A DNA stretch of 64,000 nucleotides from Paramecium pentaurelia (Eukaryota; Ciliophora; Oligohymenophorea; Peniculida; Parameciidae). Below the pieces are notes generated by a model. That model saw nothing but the letters and a program-made list of their open reading frames with translations. It had not been told where the DNA came from and made no database searches. This document shows, piece after piece, positions 40,070 through 51,040 of this stretch. Location of the stretch: contig CAJJDO010000052.1 of assembly GCA_905183005.1 (NCBI GenBank), positions 464,020-528,019 of the forward strand. Reading direction: 5' to 3'. How positions within the stretch are numbered: the first letter of the stretch is position 1; the number at the start of each line of letters is the position of its first letter. A program made the position numbers and the translations under genes.

Positions 40070-41383
40070 TCATATTTATAACTTTTATTAGACAGATCTT
40101 GGAGTAGTAAGAGTTTTAAATGATATAGGTTTTTATTGCATTTTTGATTTGATATTATTACTTATTTAATGACAAGTCTTTGCTCCAATATTCCTTGTTG
40201 ATAAAAGGTTGTTGTTAAGTTTTCTAAATATTTATTGTATAAAGGACATTACCTTGATGAACTATCATGAAATGTTTGGGTTTTGCCTACTTTACTATAG
40301 GATTTAGGAGTCATTTTGGAAGTACATTATGTTTTCATATTTCTTGGAGATTTGAAAAAGTTTTCTTTTTTATCTTCACCAAAATGTACACTCTTGATTT
40401 CTCTAGATGGATCTTTATTTTATAATAAATTTCTTTTCTTTAATTAAATCTTTTCATTTACTCTTTTATGTACTTCATAAATATATAAATTACATTAGTC
40501 TAAAATTTATTGATGTATTAATTTTGGTTTTGGTGGTTCCAATTCACCACATTAATCAGGATGAATGATTTTTAATTGTCTTTTTTAACATGTTATTAAT
40601 TATTTAATATTTTTCATTTTATCAGTTGTAAGAATTTATTATAATTTGAATTCTTTGATGATATTATTATTATCTTATTGTCTTTCAGTTTTTAATTTTT
40701 AAATTTTTAAGATTTATTGATGAATATCATTATTATTATTAATTTAACGATTGACTTTTTCTTAATCTTGTTTTGAATAAGAAGGAGTATTTTGTAATTC
40801 ATCAAGTACATTTCCAACAATGATTCCGCTTTCAATTGTATGAGAAGGAGGAGTACTTTCTGTTTAGATTGGTTCATCACCTACAATACCTTTTGGAGGT
40901 TTTTCTGGATTATTTTTGTTTTCCTCATCAATTATCTTTTAAATTTTGTAATATTCGAGCTTTCTTTTTTAATTGTAATATTCATTCAAAATATTTACAA
41001 TAGAACTTGAAACAGCCCATCTAGGTAAATCATTATGAAACTAAGAGATTAATATAATTTATTACTTTATAAAATTCTGTTAAAACTTCCATTTTATTTT
41101 CTAAACTATGAGGTTGATATATTTTTTTCATATATTCAACATCTTCATCCAACAATACTAAATCCTAGTTTAAATAATGTAAATATATACTTTAAATACT
41201 ATATTAGGTTTAGTTGGTTGATCTAAAATGATTTCATTGATATCCTTTGTAAAATAGTAGTTTTGTGATTCAGCATATTTATTATAAAGAGAATTAGTGA
41301 TCCTCTCTGGTAAGGATACTTTCTTGATAATTAATTTAATTTCAGTCTACCTTTAAACTGCATTTCTTCAAAATTATTGCCAT
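40070..41383 (-). CDS. Unknown protein with HPD motif (possible J-like domain)
   Basis: 401 residues; introns of 28, 26, 25 and 29 nt. The start was set at 41383 because only that ATG joins the first intron in phase. The N-terminal 110 residues look folded (FHNDLPRWAVSSSIVNIL), the centre is acidic and disordered, and a helical stretch from about residue 205 leads to RQLKIIHPDQCGEL near residue 247. That matches the helix-HPD-helix layout of J-domains, with a following long helix (QQILDQCNLYIYEVHKRV). A classical J-domain has HPDK. If real, it would bind Hsp70; the evidence is a single motif. The C-terminus is basic with S/T-P sites. Confidence 0.75.
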
Positions 41384-41471
41384 ATAAAGTCATCCTAATG
41401 GGCTAACAGAAAAGACAATTCATTTAATTAAAAAAAATATTAATAATAATTAAAAGTAAAACAATATATCT

Positions 41472-42353
41472 TCATTTTCTTAAAGCAATGCTATTACTTT
41501 TTAACTATTTTTAATTTACAATCTTTCCAGGTTATCTTAAAATCATTGTAATTGATCTTTCTCTTGTTTATTGTACAATAGGTATTTCCACTTAAGAACC
41601 TTATTTATTAAATGATTATCGAATAATACAGCCTTATTTTTAAGTTATTTAGGGTCTAGCTATCTTATACTATAATAATATTACTTGGGATTTGAATTAT
41701 AGAAAGAATTATTATGATGATTATGAAAACTATTATTATTATTATTAACTCGTCTCTTATTTGTAATTTATGAAATAAGAGCAGGTAAATCCAATTCTAA
41801 TAATTCTTATGCCATAGATTAATTCTGAAAATTATCAATTGAAGAATAATTGACATTAGCTACTCTTTTTGGTTAATAAGGTTTTTTGTCTAGATTATTA
41901 TTAATAACAACTACATACATTAATTAAACTTATGTTATTATTTTTAACTAAATTTTTGATTTTGTAAATACTCAACACTTTCATTAATATTCTTTTTACT
42001 ATTCATTCTACCTTTTTCTGTCAATTCTGTTTTGATTGTAAATGAATTATAATTTTTATTTTCTTTTTCTTATAAATTCCATTTATTTAATTATCTTCTT
42101 TCACCTTCATTAGTATTCAGAGTATCAAAAGTGACAGTGTGTTATTTTCTCGTTGAATGTGTATCAACTTGAATTTATTGGAATTCTTGAGGAGTATCAC
42201 TGTCAAATAAATTAGGAGCTCTTACACTTATAATCTATTAGTCTTTGAAATATAAATTACTGAGCTATTTTATTAATCAATTTTTATGAACTCATCTTCA
42301 TCTGATGATGAGCTATTCTCTGAAGAGATATCAAACACTATGTTTTATTGCAT
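41472..42353 (-). CDS. Unknown acidic, disordered protein
   Basis: 265 residues after three introns (26, 29 and 29 nt). The N-terminus is Ser/Asp/Glu-rich (FDISSENSSSSDEDEF), a plausible casein-kinase-2 target. The middle is N/K/E-rich, then an Asn/His tract (NNNNNSFHNHHNN) and a basic C-terminus. No domain recognised. The preserved frame across three introns is the main argument that it is a real gene. Confidence 0.7.
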
Positions 42354-42677
42354 TTTAAATTAATTATTTATAAAAAAGCAGTTAATCCTATTAATATCAT
42401 TCTTACTTAGGCGATCATAAAATCAACTTATATTCTTTAAATCAAATTGTCTGATCTATATTATTAAAGCAATTTAATAAAATTTGTAGAACATATTAAT
42501 AAATTTAAAATTAGGATCGATCAGTTTTATATAGTTTTAGATAGATAATTTAATATTAATGTAAAATAATACATATGAGTTTTTTGATGTAGTAATGAGA
42601 ATTTAATAGTTAAAGTTATTACATAATTATTATTTTGATTCTTCTGTTATTGATTAGTTTATTAATAATTATTTCAT
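42354..42677. other. Intergenic, divergent promoters
   Basis: AT-rich spacer between divergent genes; nothing recognisable. Confidence 0.5.
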
Positions 42678-44067
42678 ATGGAGATGTTTGATCATACAAT
42701 TAGGGAGTTATTGAGTAAAAACACAGATATTCAAAAAATAGTAGATTTAGAAAAACTTTCATAATAACCAGGATTTAAGATTGAATAAACTAATAGTTAT
42801 ATTTATATAGGCTAAGTATAAAATGGAATGAAACATGGAACAGGTAGTTTTGGATAATTTATATCTAGGTATTTTGAAACTTTTAGAATCCATTAGAATT
42901 TATGTAGGAGAATGGCAAAATGATCAGAAAAGTGGGCTTGCCTATGAAAAATTTTAGAGTGGAGCTGAATATTTTGGAAATTATGATAACAATAAATAAA
43001 ATGGTTATGGAGAATATGTTTGGGCTAATGGGGAGAGCTATAAAGGAAATTGGATAGATGGGAAGAAATGTGGATATGGAGAATGGTTTGGATAAAATAC
43101 TTCGTATAAGGGTGAGTGGAACAATGGATATGTTGAAGGAAAGGGAGTGTATTAATCTGAAAATGGTATTTTTGAGCTCTTAAGTAAGGGGATTAGTATA
43201 CAGGAGACTTTTTGTAATCTATGAAACATGGATTAGGAGAAGAATAATTTGCTAATGGAGACAAATATGTAGGAAGTTTTAAAAATGGGAAGCCAGATGG
43301 CTATGGAGAATATTTTTGGAAAAATGGAAGTTTATATTAAGGTGAAGATAGAGTTAATTATAGGTTTCTTTATGGATGGCATGAGACATGGGCATGGAGT
43401 CTGGCAATCTAATATTTAAGGTAAAATAGATAGGTACGAAGGAGCATATTCTAACGATAAAAAATGTGGATACGGTGAATTTGTGTGGTCTAATGGGACT
43501 GTCTATAAAGGAAATTATTTTGATGATTATAGGTAGGGATATGGTGAGATGTATTAAAATGGAGTTATCTTTTATAAGGGAGAGTGGGATCGAGGAATAT
43601 AAGTGGAAAAATCAAACACAAGATTCAAATTTTAATAGAAAATGAAAACTCAAGAAACTACAATAAGGAAATGGAAGTTCAATAACATAGATGAAATTTA
43701 GGAATTAGAAGAAGAAACAGTAACTTCTGGAGCTGAAGCAAGAAATGAAAATAATCACAAAATAATCTAAAAGAATTCCTAAAAATATCGTTTGAAAACC
43801 TTAAATATCGAGAGCAAACCATAAAATAATGATTTTACTCCTATGAAAAGAAGTCTTTAATTATAGAAAAAGGCTACACCTGTAATAAAAGCAAGAAGTC
43901 GAACTTAATCAATTGGCAGTTGTAAAATACCAATTCTATAATAAAAATAAAGATCAAATTCGAATTAAATTACTAACAACTAAAAAATAGAACAACTAGT
44001 TAAATTGTCCCCTTATAAGCAAGCACTGAGAAGTGGAAGATTTAAATTATAGAAAATATAACTATGA
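42678..44067 (+). CDS. MORN-repeat protein
   Basis: 438 residues; introns of 28, 23 and 22 nt. About ten MORN units of roughly 23 residues run from residue 50 to 320, for example GYGEYVWANGESYKGNW and GLGEEQFANGDKYVGSF. MORN repeats form elongated beta sheets that bind phospholipids or dimerise, and in alveolates they act at the cortex, basal complex and cilia. The C-terminal 120 residues are basic, disordered and rich in K/Q/S. A second ATG two codons downstream could also serve as start. No enzymatic domain. Confidence 0.92.
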
Positions 44068-44119
44068 AATCAAATCTGATATCATCTTTTGTGAATATAG
44101 TAATAAAGTTTTTAACTAA

Positions 44120-44893
44120 TCATTATTCTAATCTTTATCTACAAACAGGACAAGTATCATTTATTTCAGCCCATGGCCGAATACAATCTGAATGAAAAAC
44201 ATGATTTGGATTGCAAGTGAATTTAACAACTAGATCATCATTATTATAAGGTTATAAACAAATATAGCAAGGTTAAAAAGTTTGACAATTCAAATCAGAA
44301 TATTTAATTTAAGTTCCTATTAATCTAATTGCTTGCTCTTATCTTCTTCTTTCTTCTTCTCTTCTCTAACGATTTACTCTATATATTAAAAAGGGCATTA
44401 TAAAACAAATAGCAAGTAAACCAAGAGCAATTATTGCTAAGACAATCCATCCAAACATTAATTGAACAACTAAAATCCATTTACTAAGCAATAGAGTATT
44501 TTACAAAAACACTACATTCCCTAATCCAAACATTATGATATAAACAAATTCATTGCATTTACTTAATGCTCCATGATTTCCCTTTACTGCAGCCCAAACA
44601 TCAATTTAATCATTTAATTGTTCAATAAATTATCTTGAGCCTTCTGAAATTATTTCTACAGTTTTTTTTATTTTGATAACACTAAATAAGTGAAATGAGT
44701 ATTGTAACAATCTCCAAATCAAATAAAAAATAGATGCCTTTTAATATTCATACAACCAAGGTAATGAAATATAACTTATTACAATGATTAATTATATATT
44801 TAAATACAATTACATTGAACTTAGTGAACTTCTGATCTTTTTACACTGCTCTTCGATTTCTACTAGCCTTTCTATAAAGATTTAATCATCCAT
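44120..44893 (-). CDS. Membrane RING-H2 E3 ubiquitin ligase
   Basis: 257 residues, no intron. A short N-terminal helix, then four hydrophobic segments: two around residues 30-75 and a long pair around 120-175, including GWIVLAIIALGLLAICFIMPF. After a basic stretch (RQRREERRRQEQ) comes a C-terminal RING-H2: CYICL ... CNPNHVFHSDC ... CPVC, with ligands C-C-C-H-H-C-C-C in the right order. This layout matches transmembrane E3 ligases acting on ER, Golgi or plasma-membrane substrates. The substrate is unknown. Confidence 0.92.
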
Positions 44894-44995
44894 TTTAATT
44901 AAATATATATAAATTATTTAAAATATTTAGTATAAACTCTAAGGCATTTTAAATGATATCAGAAAAAGATATTTCTTTAATCATTATTAAATAAT

Positions 44996-46908
44996 TCAAT
45001 AATATTATTGAACATAATTTATAAAATTCAAGTAGGATTGATTAATTTAAGATTAATCTGAATATATAAAAAAACTTATGGAGTTGCTATAAAGTATTCC
45101 ATTTAAAGATTTTGCTTTTATATGTTAACTTTGAAAAACTTCATTGTATGGACCCAATAAACTTAATAATAAATTACATATAGGGTGATTAATCTCAAAT
45201 TCTATTGAATTATTATGTAAATAATCTTATGGCAGTTATGGATCTAAGATTTATTATTATAAAGGAATCAAATGAAATTACTTATTACTTTAAAATGACA
45301 TTTCAAATTTTAATAAGAATTATTCTTATTAGAAGTTAATATTATGATCTCTTTATTTTTATAAACATTTTTTTTTTTCATCAAAAAACTCCAATTAAGA
45401 AACCTATAATTTTATTAGGCTATTATATTTGGATTATTATAATGCTTATTCATATAGATTGAGAATAATCTATGTTAGGTAATTTTATTGAGTTGAAATT
45501 TTCATAAATTCATTAATAGAAATTTGTAATTCAAATATTCTATTTTTTTATTTGGCTATTTTTGATAAAAAATAGCTTAATTTTTGAATGTATTAATTAA
45601 AATTGATTATTTCAAATTCAAGTTTAGAAGTTTTGATTTTATCACTATTAATAAGTACAATAATATTTTTAATTTTATTTAATGTTAATATATTAATGCA
45701 TTAAACTTTTTCTAATATATCTTATTATTTATCACATCTAATAATTTAATACAATAATTCATGAGATTCAGCAATTTACTTTATTATTTAATGGATAATT
45801 GTTTTGTAATATACAATTTTTTATTCATATTTTTCAATTATTTTAGAGATTGTTTTTTTCTTAATAAATATCAATAAAATAGGTTTTCCAAAAAATATTT
45901 TCTTTATTTCAATACTCAAAAGGGTTTATTCATTTTAACTTACATGAATTCCTTCAACTGTTATTTAAAAATTATCCCTGCATTTTATTATTTTAAAAGC
46001 AAACTCTTCTAAAGTTTATTACATTTTAATAAATGGCTTCTTGAGAGTTCCTTCTGTAACTTTTAATCCTAGATTTTATTGATCCAATTCAGATGTTTAT
46101 TTATTGTCTAATAAGACTTTGAATCTTAAAAATTATTTCAAAAAGCTAGAATCGCTAATAAGATATTCTCTTTATGCTTCTTTATTTGAAAATTCTAGAT
46201 CAAATAATTATCTATTTTCACTTAAGCTAATCGCAAAAAAAGGGCTATCTATATATTGATTGATAATTTCTCTATTATAAGATGGTAAACTTATACTTTT
46301 ATTTAATGTTAATCTATTCCAAAGAGAAAGCTAGTCTTCTCATGTATTCATTATTATGAGCCTATACAGCCAATAAAATTTATGCAAAAAAAGCTAAGAA
46401 TATAAACTCTAAGTTGTCTATTGAATAAATTCCAAGTACACCCATCTACACGGCCGGAATAAATAAAATAGCTGACATTTTTAATTTAAAATGACTATAT
46501 TATAACATTGGTAAAGCCAAGGTGGATGTGCTAAAACCATACATATATTGGGGGCTATATAATAGTTTAATTTCTATACATTTTCATTCCACTTTTTGAA
46601 ATTGCTAAACTGGTTGCTATGTGCCATAATAAGAGAAGGAAATTGATATAGATTAAATAAGGAGTTAATCTATGGCTTAGCATATATAGAAGAAAGAGTG
46701 ATCCAACAACGGCTGATATCATAATAATTATCATCTGGGATTGATTTTCAATCAGAAATACCATCAAAAATAGTAAACATAAAACACAAACTAAAAGAGT
46801 AAAGATTTTAAAATTATTGAGTCTATATTAATTAATATATTATTAGTAGAGATCTTCTTATTCTTAGTGCTAAAAGTTTAAAGACCATTTATTAAAAGGC
46901 AGATTCAT
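44996..46908 (-). CDS. Degenerate membrane histidine-kinase-like protein
   Basis: 620 residues after two 25-nt introns; the frame is exact. Residues 40-190 carry about six transmembrane helices (VCVLCLLFLMVFLI, IIIMISAVVGSLFLLYML, FIFLAFFAQILLAV). After a sensor-like region the layout follows ciliate membrane histidine kinases: a dimerisation helix pair around YKTIIHQIIKQIAESHELL, then an ATPase-like region whose N-box reads YLTQIILNLYEQALQQS, with Glu where the Mg-binding Asn is expected. No clear G-box (GxG) follows and there is no receiver domain. Catalysis is therefore doubtful. An 11-base A run encodes three Lys near residue 500 and is a likely slippage site. Confidence 0.75.
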
Positions 46909-47003
46909 TATGTAATTAAGGATATTATTGAATGTAATAAAAATTTATAATAAATAATAAACTTAATTAAATGTAAATTGTTGAATTGTGAAAAATGTAA
47001 GAA

Positions 47004-48977
47004 TCAAACCATCCAACCACTTTTAACAGCAACTTCAAATTCTCTATCATCAGTTACACAAAAGCTCATTATGTGATAATATTGTTCAAATTCTTCTTAT
47101 GATACATTATTTGAATTAAATAATTGATGATGGCTATCAAAAGTATCTAGAAAATCTATCAAGACTTCGTCATCTGACATTTTTTGTCGAGGTCTAGCAA
47201 GAAAGTTTTCTATATATATATTGTATATTTTAATTACTTTTCATATCTTCAAAATTGGTTGACTGTAATTTTCTGTAGGCCATTTGAACTAAATTCAATC
47301 TCCAATTTTAAAATTCTCCTAAAATCTTTTCTAAGAATGCTTTCATAGAAATTTCATTTTCTATAATAAAATATGATACATATTACTTTAATTTAAGATC
47401 TATCTAATATATTATTGATTGACTTAAACTCTTATTGAATTGAAACCAACATATATTCCTTATGCATCATATCTCATAATATTTCTTAACATATAAATTA
47501 TGCCCCTATATCCTTTAGATTTTAATTTTTCTAAAACATTATCTATTTTTTGTAATTATTATTATGCATATGTTAATCCTGCAGGATTTATATTTTATTA
47601 TTTTTAAATTTATTAGCTACTTAATGGTCTTAATGCTGTGCTGTAATCTGTTTTTTCAGCACTAGTTCCAAAGGGGGCATATTAAGCAACGCTAGTAGTT
47701 TATTATTAAGGTGGTCTAACATAAGTAAACACATTGATCAGATTATTTTCAAATTATTCAGGTTAACAAGCATAAAGAATATGACAATATTCATAAAATT
47801 CAGCAAATGTGACATTCTTACTTCCCATTTTATGATGAGCATCATATGAATCCAAAAATTCTGCAAGTTATTCAGTTTCACTTTTTAATTATTTTTTAAC
47901 ATCTGGATGATTTCTTGCTTGATAACATTATTTTAATAATTAGTATGGAATAACACCATCCATATCAATATCCATTTACTCAAATATTTATTTAACAATA
48001 TTAGGTTAATCAAAAGGTCCAAGCAATTCAATGAAGAAATCTTAGATATTTACTCCTCCTATTTATTAAGGAAATCTGTAATCTCTTAATACTTTTTAGA
48101 CTTATTTCTCAGTCAAATAACCATCTTAATCATCATCTGCTTGAATCAATAACTTTTTTAAATTAATTAATGCTTTTGGACCTTTTTTAACAAGTGCTGA
48201 TCTCAATTCTGTTAGATCTAATTCATTAAAATCTAATTTTCTAATTGGAGTATAGATTGTGCTTCTCTCTCCCAACCATTAAGCTTTGATATTACCTAAT
48301 TCAAGAATATGATTGAATTCATCGAATTAACTTTGTGATAACAATTTTATATTCTTGAATCTCATATAGCTTTACAAATATTTTCTAATTTTTGTCTTGT
48401 CTCCTTTAAACATATCAATAATTTAATCAATATTAAATGAATCTACTTTAAAGCCACTAGGTTTAACAACTCCTCTAAATGCTTCTACTACTTCTTCTAT
48501 TCTTACAAGATTGTTTTAATTGAAATATTAGAATAGAGCTCTAACTTTTTCTTCAGGATATTAATAAAATAAGTATTTAAATTATGCGTAATTATACTCT
48601 TTACAGTTTAATTGTTCTAGCCAATCAAAAAATAAATCTAACCCATTTTCCCACATTTTTTTTTAAAAGTAGAACACTGCTGATTCTGGTGATTAGTATA
48701 CTCTCTAAATAAAACTCTTGTAATTCAATTACCCGTTCTACTGATAATATTTGAACAAAGAAGTGATTTACTATGTTATATTAAAATTATATACATCTTT
48801 TGGAAGAGTGATACCAACTTTTTCTAATACAGCTTCAAATTATTATTAATTGACAACATTCGATTATTTAAGGTCATAGTATTAAAATGATTTTAATAAT
48901 GTTTGTTCTTCATGAGGGGATTTAAGACTCAACCTCTTTTTTAATTCACTCTCAAATTATGCTCTAGATTCTGCCAT
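47004..48977 (-). CDS. Multi-EF-hand calcium-binding protein
   Basis: 639 residues; two introns (26 and 28 nt) near the 3' end. Repeated EF-hand pairs: the best loops are ADDDQDGYLTEKQV and MDIDMDGVIPYQL, others (for example around FDSHHQLFNSNNVSQEEF) are degenerate. The ending EQYYHIMSFCVTDDREFE and VKSGW is the pattern seen at the end of calcyphosin-type and other tandem EF-hand proteins in protists, found with cilia. A linker with a Q-rich stretch separates two EF-hand lobes. Calcium sensing is likely; the target is unknown. Confidence 0.85.
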
Positions 48978-49193
48978 GCTAAAACTATAACAGAAATAAT
49001 AATAATAAAATTTTATTTTAATATCATGTGAAAAAGTGTTTATAATATTTTTTATTCATTCATATCTCCAAATTATTACTATCTATATAATGATTTGTAA
49101 AATATGTTTTTTACTAATTAATTTTCATTAATTTCGATAAAGTAGTTAATATGATTTATTTGTATAATTATTTATTTGATATATTATTATTTA

Positions 49194-50724
49194 ATGAAAT
49201 CAATAAGATGGTTTAATTAAGAGAATAAATTATAAGAAAATAAATTCATCTTCCTAACTGATCAAAGCAAAAGTAAAAGGATAAAACTTGATTTATAAGA
49301 CTCAATAGATTCCACAAATCCTGTATGTCTATGATGTAATTTCAAAATGAATTGTTAATTACTTCAATAATAAAATAAGCTTGTATTTGGAAACATTCAC
49401 TGTAAATTGTGATTATAATTGATAAAGGAAAGTAATAAAATTACCATATGTAACAAAAGGACAACCAAAATTTATAACAAAAATTGAAAATGAATAAAAA
49501 TTTGTATTAGTTTAGATTATTGTGAATAAGATGTAAAAAAATAAAATCAGTAAGAGTATATAATTATTCATATAAATGGTAAAAATGATTAATATATATA
49601 ATAGGACAATTATAATTGACGAAGCAAAAATCCATTTATGTAAAATAATCCAATTAAAAATAGAAAAGTTGGATTTATTATTGCTTATACTCTGTTTTAA
49701 GATTCAATGGTTATAATTATTAATCCTTAAAAAAGATAAATAAAGTACTGATTTGAGAAATACAGTGCATTTTCGAGATATTTGGATAGGAATAATCAAA
49801 CAAATTCAAAGAATGAATCTTTAGATAAATTGGAAAAGGGAATTGTTAATCACTTATGATGATGGAATCACTTCTATATTTAGAAATAATTCAAATTATC
49901 AATTTATTATACATGTGTCTTTCAAAATGACTGCTAATGAAATGTCAACAATAGAAAAAAAATTTTGATGAGGAAAAATTAATTCAAACCGGATTATAAA
50001 ATTTCACAATCAATTCATGATATTTGACATTTTTTAACATAAATTTAATGTAATTAGAGAAATCAATTCGTAAACACTTAATCTTGCCCAAGGTTGAGGG
50101 TTGCATTAAATTAGAAATCGACACTCAATTAGATTCTCCAAAACGAAGTACGATTACATTTTAATGTAAGGGGAGTGGGCTTATACAGTTAGATCAGGAG
50201 GATCTAATGGAATCGGTAGTAGTAATGCAATTACTACGATCACGATTTCATCAGGTAGAAGAATACAATTATATACTCCAATGTAAGAAAGCAAGAGAGC
50301 TTAGAGATTGAAAAATATTCCTTATGAGTTATAATATTTCCAAACTAGTTTACCAACAAAAAGCTTTAAATCTAGTCATCTTATGAATGAAGAATTACGA
50401 CAAAAGCCAAAAGAATAAATTGAAAATAAATAAAGATGGTAGTTGCATTCTCACTTTAATAAGATGAATCTGGCTTTGACTTAGTATCAAATCAAAAGAT
50501 TTGAAAGATGTTTAAAAAAAACGGAATCAACAGATGATGTGAATACTATAAAGAAATTAAATGAGGAAAATATTGAGAAGGAAAAATAAAAAGTAATACT
50601 ATATTTAGATTAATAGAGAAACACATAATATAAATAAGCTACTTAAAATCTAATAAATTCTTTTACAAAAAAATTCAACATCAAAGCATTATATAATGAT
50701 CTTTAAACAAACTAATAATAATGA
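49194..50724 (+). pseudogene. Decayed or intron-unresolved gene
   Basis: I could not build a consistent exon model here. From 49194 a frame begins MKSIRWFNQENKLQENK and is broken by several TGA codons. Protein-like stretches occur in different phases, for example VGFIIAYTLFQDSM near 49670 and ITYDDGITSIFRNNSNYQ near 49850. The last 200 codons (from about 50110) form one open frame, with GEWAYTVRSGGSNGIGSSN and a basic helical tail, ending at the TGA of 50722. Either several introns remain hidden or the 5' two thirds is pseudogenised. Beta-rich composition could suit a surface or VWA-associated protein, but this is not established. Confidence 0.4.
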
Positions 50725-51040
50725 TTTTACACTGTGATTAAATATTTATATTAATTGCTTTTTTCTAATTCACTATTCATTTAGTTTAAATAGAGAAATA
50801 ATTTAATTCTGAATTGAATTAAAAATTGATGATATTTAATAACTGATATATAATTTTCTAATTCAAAAACCTTCATTTAAGTTGATGAATAACAAATTTA
50901 ATAACAACTATTTTTTAACAATAAATTATGTCATTTATAATGAATTGAAGATGTATTAGGTTGATTAGATTTCTAATTTCAACAACATAAAATTAGATAT
51001 TCTTGTAGTACACAAATTTGAACAAAGCTATCTAGAATGA
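50725..51040. other. AT-rich spacer
   Basis: Between two plus-strand genes; no coding frame, RNA gene or repeat recognised. Confidence 0.5.
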
